In this document: in pieces, positions 16,672 to 22,854 of the stretch
How positions within the stretch are numbered: the first letter of the stretch is position 1
Layout: each line of letters opens with the position of its first letter
Source: Oscillospiraceae bacterium
GTDB lineage: Bacteria; Bacillota; Clostridia; Oscillospirales; Ruminococcaceae
Direction: 5' to 3'
DNA length: 22,854 bases
NCBI GenBank assembly: GCA_022792755.1
Contig: JAAWBP010000152.1
Location: 1 to 22,854 of the forward strand
The notes under the pieces: model-generated
Database searches by the model: none
The model's input: only the letters and a program-made list of their open reading frames with translations
Told to the model about the DNA's origin: nothing
Program-made: the position numbers and the translations under genes

Positions 16672-16722
16672 GTTTTTTCCCTCCATTGTTGTGGTTGTAG
16701 TGTTGTAAATGATTCCTCTTTT

Positions 16723-16752
16723 ATTATAACGCAATGCGCTTCGGAAAACCAA
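16723..16752 (-). promoter_or_regulatory. Promoter for the carboxylesterase gene
   Basis: On the minus strand TTGGTT (16752-16747) and TATAAT (16728-16723) are separated by 18 bases. It gives a leader of about 45 bases before the esterase start, so the esterase can be transcribed independently of the upstream epimerase gene. Confidence 0.65.
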
Positions 16753-16800
16753 GGGTAAAAAGGCATAAAAAATCCCTTCCGTTTTTAGCGAAAACGTCCG

Positions 16801-17742
16801 TTATCGCACCACGCCGCTGCGGATCATCCAGTCGAGCGCTTCCCGGACCGCCTCGAAACTGGTGTAATGCGGGGCAAAGCCGAGCAGCCGCGCCGCTTTG
16901 TCCATGGAATAATTCGGGGAGCGCATGACGTGGTCGCGGGTTTTATTGGCGTCGTCCGCATCCCTTCCTTTTGCCCATTCCTCGAAGGGTTGGAAAACGA
17001 GCTTTGCTTCCTGCCCGAACCAGGAGGCGACGGCTTCCGCATAGCCGCGCAGAGTGACGGCCCCGCTGGAGACGGCGTGGAAATGCTGGCCGTAGCTGAC
17101 ACTGCCCGCTTTGATGGCAGCCCGGAACACCCCGGCGACGTCGGCGGCATGGACATGGTGGATGGTCTCCATTCCAAAATTCGGCAGGCAGACGGGGTCG
17201 CCGTGAATCAGTGCCTCGAAAACCTTCGGGTTTTGGTTCCCCTGCGGATTGATCGGGAGGTGGCCCGGCCCGACGATATGCCCCGGGTGAACTTCAGTGC
17301 CTGGGAAATGGGAGAGGGCGTATTTCCGCCGCAGGGTCTCCACCATCTTCAGTTTTTCAATGCCGTATTCGCCAAACGGCTTTAGGTCGTCCTCCTCTTT
17401 GCAGGGGGTAACCGAGACCGGCCCGTGAATCCAGACGCTCCCGCAGGCGAGATAGTGCTCCACCTGCCCCTCCAGCGCGTCGGTCAGCGCAGACAAGTCG
17501 GCCTCTTTAAAGCAGATCATATCGACGACGACGTCCGGCTTCAGTGCGGCAACCTTCCGGGGAAATTCGGGATCGTTCCGGTCGAGTGAAACCTGCTCGA
17601 CGGATTCCCAGCATCCGTGAGGCAGGAACGGGGCTGAATTCCCCCGGCTGACGTTGGTCACCTTGAACCCGTCTTCGCAGAGCATGGGAACCAGATAAGT
17701 GCCCACCTTTCCTTTTCCTCCAATAATGACAGCGTGTTTCAT
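16801..17742 (-). CDS. NAD(P)-dependent epimerase/dehydratase-like protein (extended SDR)
   Basis: This 313-residue protein starts with a Rossmann strand and the glycine motif IIGGKGKVG (6-14), as in extended or atypical short-chain dehydrogenases. SDR features continue with VVVDMICF, a YLACGSVWIHG strand, and EYGIEKLKMVE, where the Tyr-x3-Lys pair sits at the catalytic position. The later half has the variable substrate domain (HPGHIVGPGHLPINP, then THHVHA-like IHHVHAADVAG). Possible roles are sugar-nucleotide epimerase, dehydratase or alcohol dehydrogenase on a small molecule; the substrate is not deducible. The ATG is supported by AAAGGAGG (17758-17751) eight bases upstream. It lies between the AraC regulator and the esterase on the same strand, so it is probably part of the same catabolic locus. 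Confidence 0.88.
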   Translation of the reverse strand: MKHAVIIGGKGKVGTYLVPMLCEDGFKVTNVSRGNSAPFLPHGCWESVEQVSLDRNDPEFPRKVAALKPDVVVDMICFKEADLSALTDALEGQVEHYLACGSVWIHGPVSVTPCKEEDDLKPFGEYGIEKLKMVETLRRKYALSHFPGTEVHPGHIVGPGHLPINPQGNQNPKVFEALIHGDPVCLPNFGMETIHHVHAADVAGVFRAAIKAGSVSYGQHFHAVSSGAVTLRGYAEAVASWFGQEAKLVFQPFEEWAKGRDADDANKTRDHVMRSPNYSMDKAARLLGFAPHYTSFEAVREALDWMIRSGVVR

Positions 17743-17809
17743 AGAATAGTCCTCCTTTGATTCATGATGATGTATAGTCGGATTTTACATATTTTTAGGC
17801 GGAAACGGT

Positions 17810-18649
17810 TTACAAATAAGACTGGAATCCAGTATGATTAGAAGTAGGCGATTGCCCGATTTTTTGAAAATGCTTCGGGGTGATGCCATACCGGTTTTTG
17901 AAGGCGCGGATGAAATTGTTCACATCCCGGAAACCGCATCGGTAGGCGGCGGCTCCGACTGGCAGGCCGTCCAGCAGAAGCTGGCGGCTGTGGAGTAGGC
18001 GGTATTCGAGCAGGTACTGCTTCGGGGTGTATCCGGTCAGCTCTTTGAAGCTCCGCCCCAGATAGTCGGGGTTGATAAACCGGCTGGCCGCGAGTTCCGC
18101 GATCGAAACGGGCTCGGCGTAATGGGTTTCCAGGTACCGCTGAACCTCCCAGACCTTTCCCGCCCGCTCGGTCTGCGGCAGGGAAAACAGCTCGGCGTGT
18201 TCCCTATAAACGAGGATCAGCAGCTGTTCCAGCAGGTTGGCGATCAGTTCCTCCGAAAACGGCTTTTCACTGCGGAACTCTTCCGCCATGATCTGGAGGA
18301 GCCGTTCCGATTCCTCGGGGCGGCTCAGGGAGATGCAGTGGGAAAAGTGGTGAGGGCGGTTTTTAAAGGCGGCGGCGAGGAGGGGGCTGCGTCCGGGCTG
18401 TTCGAGGAGCTGGGGGGAGAAGATGCAGAAATAGCGCTCGTAAGGGCGGCCGGTAATTTCCAGCTCGTGCTGCTCCAGCGCGCCGATCAGGACGAGGCTC
18501 CCCGCCCCCGCCTCGTAGCGTTTCCGGTTGACCTGAACCCGGACGGAGCCGCGTTTGATGAAGATCAATTCACAGGCGGGATGGGTATGGGTCGACAGGG
18601 GGAAGTCATCCTCCGCGTGCCGGATTCGGATAATCGGATAGTCACTCAT
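17810..18649 (-). CDS. AraC-family transcriptional regulator
   Basis: This 279-residue regulator has an N-terminal cupin sensor (THTHPACELIFIKRGSVRV through GSLVLIGALEQHEL) and a C-terminal pair of helix-turn-helix motifs. The first is VSIAELAASRFINPDYLGRSFKE; the second is VGAAAYRCGFRDVNNFIRAFKN, followed by the AraC signature YGITPKHFQ. Such proteins usually activate neighbouring catabolic genes when a small ligand binds the cupin. I chose the ATG at 18649-18647: its ATGAGTGA overlaps the stop of a well-initiated 29-codon leader ORF, suggesting translational coupling. The in-frame ATG at 18694 adds 15 unconserved residues and has a poorly spaced ribosome site. The gene is divergent from the reductase operon and probably controls it. 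Confidence 0.93.
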   Translation of the reverse strand: MSDYPIIRIRHAEDDFPLSTHTHPACELIFIKRGSVRVQVNRKRYEAGAGSLVLIGALEQHELEITGRPYERYFCIFSPQLLEQPGRSPLLAAAFKNRPHHFSHCISLSRPEESERLLQIMAEEFRSEKPFSEELIANLLEQLLILVYREHAELFSLPQTERAGKVWEVQRYLETHYAEPVSIAELAASRFINPDYLGRSFKELTGYTPKQYLLEYRLLHSRQLLLDGLPVGAAAYRCGFRDVNNFIRAFKNRYGITPKHFQKIGQSPTSNHTGFQSYL

Positions 18650-18731
18650 ACCGGCTGGTTTGACTGCGGCGGACGGAGGGCTGTGCAGAAACATCCCTCT
18701 GGATCCGTTTGCCGCTGCTTATACCTTTCAT
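18642..18731 (-). CDS. 29-codon leader ORF overlapping the AraC gene
   Basis: ATG at 18731-18729 opens a 29-residue frame ending TGA at 18644-18642. GAGGTGAT lies immediately upstream with ideal spacing, a better ribosome site than any for the AraC gene itself. The peptide is basic and Ser/Arg/Gln-rich (begins MKGISSGKR, ends TSRYE) and resembles nothing I recognise. Its stop overlaps the AraC ATG in TATGAGTGA. It may exist to couple or modulate AraC translation rather than to make a functional peptide. Confidence 0.5.
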   Translation of the reverse strand: MKGISSGKRIQRDVSAQPSVRRSQTSRYE

Positions 18732-18754
18732 GGAAAATCACCTCGCATGACCTT

Positions 18755-18783
18755 ATTGTACTGATAAAATATGGTAAAATCAA
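18755..18783 (-). promoter_or_regulatory. Promoter for the AraC leader ORF and AraC gene
   Basis: On the minus strand TTGATT (18783-18778) and TACAAT (18760-18755) have a 17-base spacer. The predicted start near 18748 falls just before the leader ORF ribosome site. It overlaps the divergent reductase promoter. Confidence 0.6.
18772..18780 (+). promoter_or_regulatory. Extended -10 promoter for the reductase operon
   Basis: TGG-TAAAAT (18772-18780) is an extended -10 element with only a weak -35 (CTTATT at 18752-18757). That is typical of promoters that depend on an activator. The ribosome site GGGGGAG (18784-18790) follows almost at once. It overlaps the AraC promoter on the other strand. Confidence 0.5.
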
Positions 18784-18798
18784 GGGGGAGAAGACAGG

Positions 18799-20148
18799 AT
18801 GGAAACAAAACACGAACGCTTTCGCTATGCGGACGCGGGAGAATTTAAAGCCGGGCTTTCCCGGCTCGGGCTGGAATTCCCTTTTTCGGAGGATCTGTCG
18901 GTTTTGGCGGAACCTTTGAAGCTCGGGAGGAAGACGATCAAAAACCGGCTCGGCATCCAGCCGATGGAGGGGTGTGACGGCACCCGGGACGGCGCGCCGG
19001 ATGAACTCACCTTCCGCCGGTACGAGCGGTTTGCGGCCGGGGGAGCGGGAGTCCTCTGGATGGAAGCGATGGCCGTCTGCCCGGAGGGGCGGGCCAATCC
19101 GCGCCAGCTCTATCTCTGTGAGAAAAACCTTCCGGCCTTCCGGGAGCTCAACCAGAGGATTTCCGCAGCTGCAAAGGGCGGGGAGCCCTATAAGATCGCC
19201 CAGTTGACCCATTCCGGGCGGTATTCCAAGCCGAACGGGGCGCCGGAGCCGGTCACGGCGGTGAAAATCCCTTTTCTGTTCGCCGATGGAAAGGACGATT
19301 ATGAGCCCGTTTCGGATGAATATTTGGAGGGATTGATCCCGCAGTTTGTCAAGGCGGCGAAGCTCGCGGAGGAGGCGGGTTTTGACGCGGTCGACATCAA
19401 AGCCTGCCACAGGTATCTCCTCTCCGAGCTGCTCGGCGCTTTTGAGCGCCCGGGGAAATACGGCGGCAGCTTTGAAAATCGAAGCCGGCTTCTCCTCGAA
19501 ATCGTCGACGCGGTCCGCGCTGAAACGGGGATCGAGGTGGTGGTGCGGTTGAACCTTTACGATGCGCTCCCTCACCCCTTCGGCTTCGGTGTATCTAAAG
19601 AGGATGTCCATCAACCCGACCTGTCTGAACCGATCCGGCTGCTGCGGTTTTTGCATGAGCACGGCGTGCGTTTCGTCGACCTGAGCTGCGGCAATCCCTA
19701 CTACAATCCCCATGTCGGCCGTCCCTACGACCAGGGCGGGTATCTCCCGCCGAGCCATCCGCTGGAGGACAACGCGCGGATGCTCCGTCTGATCCGGGAA
19801 GCGCAGCAGGGCTGTCCCGAGGTGACGGTGATGGCGACCGGATTCAGCTGGCTGCGCGAATTCGGTGCGAATGCCGCGGCGGGTGGGATTAAAGAAGGCT
19901 GGTTTTCGCTGGCGGGATTTGGGCGTCAAGCCTTCGCCTATCCGGATTTTCCAAACGACATCCTCTCCGGTGGGATGAAACGGGAAAAGTGCTGCATCTG
20001 CTGTTCGAACTGCACCGTGATGATGCGGGACGGCGGGGTGACCGGCTGCCCGGTTCGGGATTCGGCGGTCTACGCCCCTCTCTACCGTCAGGGGCGGTCG
20101 GGGAAAGGCTCGCCGGTTGGGAGCGCTGTAAAGGAGAGCCTCTTTTAA
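18799..20148 (+). CDS. Old Yellow Enzyme-type NADH:flavin oxidoreductase with 4Fe-4S motif
   Basis: This 449-residue protein has an FMN-binding TIM barrel of the OYE / 2,4-dienoyl-CoA reductase N-terminal class. It includes a barrel start (LGRKTIKNRLGIQPMEG), IAQLTHSGRYS, and the YGGSFENRSRLLLEIVDAVR signature. Near the C-terminus the cysteines C398-x2-C401-x3-C405-x11-C417 match the 4Fe-4S spacing of FadH-like enzymes. The usual HGAHGYL active-site segment reads KACHRYL, keeping the second His. The C-terminal FAD/NADPH domains of FadH and enoate reductase are absent, so electrons must come from elsewhere. Such enzymes reduce activated C=C bonds of enones, enoates or bile-acid intermediates. 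It starts the operon divergent from AraC; the next ATG directly abuts its stop. Confidence 0.92.
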   Translation: METKHERFRYADAGEFKAGLSRLGLEFPFSEDLSVLAEPLKLGRKTIKNRLGIQPMEGCDGTRDGAPDELTFRRYERFAAGGAGVLWMEAMAVCPEGRANPRQLYLCEKNLPAFRELNQRISAAAKGGEPYKIAQLTHSGRYSKPNGAPEPVTAVKIPFLFADGKDDYEPVSDEYLEGLIPQFVKAAKLAEEAGFDAVDIKACHRYLLSELLGAFERPGKYGGSFENRSRLLLEIVDAVRAETGIEVVVRLNLYDALPHPFGFGVSKEDVHQPDLSEPIRLLRFLHEHGVRFVDLSCGNPYYNPHVGRPYDQGGYLPPSHPLEDNARMLRLIREAQQGCPEVTVMATGFSWLREFGANAAAGGIKEGWFSLAGFGRQAFAYPDFPNDILSGGMKREKCCICCSNCTVMMRDGGVTGCPVRDSAVYAPLYRQGRSGKGSPVGSAVKESLF

Positions 20149-22086
20149 ATGAAAAGGATTCAGATTGAAAACCGGGCGGTGGCTGTTTGGGAGACGGGAA
20201 CCGTCGTCATGGGAAGCGGCGCGTCCGGGCTCTGTGCGGTCAAGCGGCTGAGTGACCTGGGGGAGCGGGATGTCCTCCTGCTCACCAACGGCCTGATGAT
20301 GGGAACCTCCCGCAACACCGGCTCGGACAAACAGACCTACTACAAATTGAACCTGTCCGGGGAAACCCAGGACAGTGTCTATGAGGTGGCAAAAACCCTC
20401 TTTGACGGCGGCGCTGTCGACGGGGATACGGCGCTGGCCGAGGCCGCCCTTTCCGCCCGGTGCTTCTACCACCTGGCCGATCTGGGGGTGCCCTTTGTCC
20501 AGAACGAATACGGGGAATTCGTCGGCTATAAGACCGACCACGACCCGAAGGCGCGGGCGGCTTCGGCGGGCCCGCTGACGGTGCAGGAGATGTGCGCGGC
20601 CCTTTACCGGGAGGTGGAGCGGAGGAAAATCCCGGTCGCCGAGGGGATCACCCCGGTGAAGATCATCAAGGATGCAAACGGCCGGGCAGCCGGGCTTTTC
20701 TGCCTAAAGGAAACAGCCGACCGCTCCGAGCGGGAGTTTGTCCTCTTCCTTTGTCGAAACCTCATCATGGCGACCGGTGCGCCCGCCCAGCTCTACAGCA
20801 GGAGCGTCTTCCCCCAGTCGCAGGTCGGCGCGACGGGAATCTGCTTCGAGGCGGGCGCGGTGGGAAAGAACCTGACCGAATGGCAGTACGGGCTCGCTTC
20901 GGTCAAGTTCCGCTGGAACGTCTCGGGTTCCTACCAGCAGGTGCTGCCGCGGTATGTCAGTACGGCTCCCGACGGAAGCGATGAGCAGGAGTTCCTTTCC
21001 GATCTGTACCGGGAGCCTGAATCGCTCCTGGGCGCGGTCTTTCTCAAGGGCTATCAGTGGCCCTTCGATGCGGCAAAGCTGGGGCCTTCCGGCTCATCCT
21101 GGGTGGATATCGCGGTTTATATCGAGACGGCGGTCAAAGGGCGGAGAGTTTGGCTGGATTACACCAAAAACCCGCTGGGGATGGAACGGCTCGCCCCGGA
21201 TCGGCTCTTCTCTGCCTGCCGGGATTACCTGGAGGCGTCGGGGGCGATGCAGGATACCCCGCTCGAGCGGCTGAAGGCACTCAATCCCGCGGCGATCCAG
21301 CTTTATCTGGAGCATGGGATCGACCTGTCAAAGGAGTACCTGGAAATCGACGTCTGCGCCCAGCACAACAACGGCGGGCTTGCGGGCGATCTCTGGTGGG
21401 AGACCGCTGTCCCCGGCCTGTTTGCCGTCGGGGAGATTGGCGGCGGCCATGGCGTCCGGCGGCCCGGCGGCTCTGCCCTCAATGCGGGCCAGGCCGGCGC
21501 TTTCCGCGCTGCGGAACAGATCGCCCGGCGGAGGGGAAAAGACGGGCTGTCCGCGCCCTCGGAGGAGGAACTGCGCCGCCAGCTCGCCCCAGTTTTAAAG
21601 CTCGCAGCCCAGTGGGAGCGGGGAACAGGGGAAATCGGCCTGCGGGAGGCCGCCGACCGTTTCCGCCGCTGGAACAGCGATTATGCCGGGTTTATCCGAA
21701 ACGCGGGGGAGATCGAGCGGATCGCCGGGGAGGCGGCTGAGCTGCTGGAGCATCCTGAAAGGCTGCGGCTGGATTCCCCCGGGGAGCTGGGGGAGGCGTT
21801 CCGGTTCCGCGACCTGCTCCTGTGCACCGTCTGTTACTTGACGGCGATGCTCGATTATATCCGCTCCGGGGGATTGTCCCGCGGCTCCTATCTGGTCGCG
21901 GAGGAGCTTCCGGCCTTCGGGACGGAAACGCCGACAGACACGGAACACTTCCGTCGGGTTCAAGAGGTTTTTTATAGAGACGGAGCGGTTGGGGTCAAGT
22001 GGCGGCCCGTCCGCCCGCTGCCGGAAAGCCCGCAGTGGTTTGAGCAGGTCTGGCGTGAAATGAAGGAAAGGGAGGGAACGGTTTGA
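20149..22086 (+). CDS. FAD-dependent oxidoreductase, fumarate reductase/succinate dehydrogenase flavoprotein class
   Basis: This 645-residue protein has a dinucleotide-binding GSGASG (22-27) and an FAD-binding-2 layout: LLLTNGLMMGTSRNTGSDKQTYY near the N-terminus, LIMATGAPAQLYSRS in the middle, and GLFAVGEIGGGHGVRRPGGSALNAG at about 425-447, the FAD contact region of FrdA/SdhA/NadB. At the place of the HY-x-MGG motif of fumarate reductases it has H406-NNGG. It has no heme domain, signal peptide or Tat motif, so it is cytoplasmic. Related flavoproteins in gut anaerobes reduce unsaturated acids or oxidise amino acids. AAGGAGAG lies 12 bases before the ATG, which starts right after the previous stop (TAAATG), so the pair is translationally linked. 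Confidence 0.9.
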   Translation: MKRIQIENRAVAVWETGTVVMGSGASGLCAVKRLSDLGERDVLLLTNGLMMGTSRNTGSDKQTYYKLNLSGETQDSVYEVAKTLFDGGAVDGDTALAEAALSARCFYHLADLGVPFVQNEYGEFVGYKTDHDPKARAASAGPLTVQEMCAALYREVERRKIPVAEGITPVKIIKDANGRAAGLFCLKETADRSEREFVLFLCRNLIMATGAPAQLYSRSVFPQSQVGATGICFEAGAVGKNLTEWQYGLASVKFRWNVSGSYQQVLPRYVSTAPDGSDEQEFLSDLYREPESLLGAVFLKGYQWPFDAAKLGPSGSSWVDIAVYIETAVKGRRVWLDYTKNPLGMERLAPDRLFSACRDYLEASGAMQDTPLERLKALNPAAIQLYLEHGIDLSKEYLEIDVCAQHNNGGLAGDLWWETAVPGLFAVGEIGGGHGVRRPGGSALNAGQAGAFRAAEQIARRRGKDGLSAPSEEELRRQLAPVLKLAAQWERGTGEIGLREAADRFRRWNSDYAGFIRNAGEIERIAGEAAELLEHPERLRLDSPGELGEAFRFRDLLLCTVCYLTAMLDYIRSGGLSRGSYLVAEELPAFGTETPTDTEHFRRVQEVFYRDGAVGVKWRPVRPLPESPQWFEQVWREMKEREGTV

Positions 22087-22854
22087 AATCGCGTGCAATG
22101 GTGCTGACGGCCTTTAAACAGCCGCTGGCCTTGGAGGAAATCGAAATCCCCGCTTTGAAAGAGGGGGAAATCTTAGTCAGGATGGAGGCGTCCGGCGTCT
22201 GCGGGAGCGACGTCCATATGTGGCAGGGGGAAGACCCCCGCACCCCGCTTCCCATCATCCTGGGGCATGAGGGCGTGGGGCGGATCGCCGCCATGAACGG
22301 CCCGCACAGCACGGTGGAGGGCGACCCGGTCAAGAAGGGCGACCGGATCCTCTGGAACAGGGGGGTCACCTGCGGGCACTGCTACGCCTGCAAGGTGCTG
22401 CTGGCTCCCTGGCTCTGTGAAAGCAGGAAGGTATATGGGATCAACCGCTCCCGTGCGGACGCCCCTTATCTCAACGGCTGCTACAGCGAGTATGTCATCC
22501 TCTCCCCGAGGACGGATCTGTTTTTGGTCGGGGAATCGGTCGATCCCGCTGTTTTGGTCAGCGCCGGCTGTTCCGGGGCGACGGCGGCCAACGCCTTCGA
22601 CACTGTCAAAATCAACCCCGGCGACACGGTGGTGATACAAGGCCCCGGCCCGCTCGGGGTCTACGGTGCCGCCTATGCGAAGAAGATGGGGGCGAAGCAG
22701 ATCGCCGTCATCGGCGGTTCCCCCCAGCGGCTAGAGCTTTGCAGGGAGTTCGGCGCGACCCACCTAATCAACCGCCGGGAGAAAACTGCGAAGGAACGGC
22801 TTGAAGTGATCCGGGAACTCACCCACGGCCGCGGGGCCGACGTGGTCTTTGAGG
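22083..22854 (+). CDS. Zinc-dependent medium-chain alcohol dehydrogenase (3' end outside window)
   Basis: The frame is open from a TTG at 22083 to the window end, giving about 257 residues of a medium-chain dehydrogenase. The catalytic-zinc motif CGSDVH has Cys40 and is followed by GHE (61-63). The structural-zinc loop reads CGHCYACKVLLAPWLC, four cysteines in the classic spacing with a longer last gap. The Rossmann motif GPGPLG is also present. It resembles sorbitol/threonine dehydrogenase-type enzymes that oxidise secondary alcohols with NAD(P). The start overlaps the stop of the preceding gene by two bases; GGAGG (22071-22075) is seven bases upstream. An in-frame ATG at 22098 is possible. 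It is the third gene of the AraC-divergent operon. Confidence 0.93.
   Translation, partial: MKSRAMVLTAFKQPLALEEIEIPALKEGEILVRMEASGVCGSDVHMWQGEDPRTPLPIILGHEGVGRIAAMNGPHSTVEGDPVKKGDRILWNRGVTCGHCYACKVLLAPWLCESRKVYGINRSRADAPYLNGCYSEYVILSPRTDLFLVGESVDPAVLVSAGCSGATAANAFDTVKINPGDTVVIQGPGPLGVYGAAYAKKMGAKQIAVIGGSPQRLELCREFGATHLINRREKTAKERLEVIRELTHGRGADVVFE

Noticed and set aside
18650..18694. Longer AraC N-terminus from ATG 18694
   Set aside because: The nearby AGAGGG is too close to the ATG, the added residues are not domain-like, and the start at 18649 overlaps a well-initiated leader ORF.
18646..20541. Minus-strand ORF of 631 residues
   Set aside because: It is antisense to the OYE and flavoprotein genes, whose motifs are unmistakable; its translation is Arg/Pro/His-rich and unlike a real protein.

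Overview
The window looks like a chromosomal segment of a GC-rich Clostridia, most likely an Oscillospirales (Ruminococcaceae/Oscillospiraceae-type) gut anaerobe. This placement is an inference. It rests on the Firmicutes-type order lepB-rbgA-rnhB-yraN and tig-clpP-clpX, a T-box riboswitch, small DUF1540 and DUF4364 genes, strong AGGAGG ribosome binding sites, and a locus rich in flavoenzymes and an iron-sulfur oxidoreductase.

Positions 1-8722 are mostly housekeeping genes on the + strand. They begin with the 3' end of signal peptidase I, then the ribosome-assembly GTPase RbgA, then a single reading frame that fuses RNase HII to a YraN-type nuclease domain. Threonine synthase follows with its own promoter. 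A 57-residue Cys-rich DUF1540 gene lies on the minus strand at 3973-4146, divergent from a metallophosphoesterase. Trigger factor (with an unusual Lys/Ala-rich tail), clpP and clpX come next, ending at a strong bidirectional terminator. clpP and clpX share an almost identical hairpin-bearing leader immediately before their start codons. I regard this as the most interesting signal in the window.

Positions 8725-10655 hold a GNAT acetyltransferase and a DUF4364 winged-helix protein on the minus strand. Upstream of them is about 0.75 kb without a credible gene but with nine short perfect inverted repeats. A consensus sigma-A promoter then drives a tryptophan-specific T-box (specifier TGG), which controls a stand-alone TrpB2-type tryptophan synthase beta subunit. 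No trpA is adjacent, so indole salvage is a plausible role.

Positions 12501-15105 are a self-contained TetR regulator / ABC ATPase / FtsX-like permease operon with a consensus promoter and a palindromic operator just downstream of the -10.

Positions 15184-22854 form an inducible-looking catabolic locus. An AraC regulator, an NAD(P)-binding epimerase-like protein and a type-B carboxylesterase are on the minus strand. Divergent to them, on the + strand, are an Old Yellow Enzyme-type reductase with a 4Fe-4S motif, a large FAD flavoprotein of the fumarate reductase/succinate dehydrogenase class, and a zinc alcohol dehydrogenase cut by the window end. Together they suggest uptake-independent processing of an ester-containing, unsaturated or oxidised organic substrate (ester cleavage, then alcohol/ketone and C=C chemistry). 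The substrate cannot be read from the sequence. The regulator's transcript carries a 29-codon leader ORF overlapping its start.
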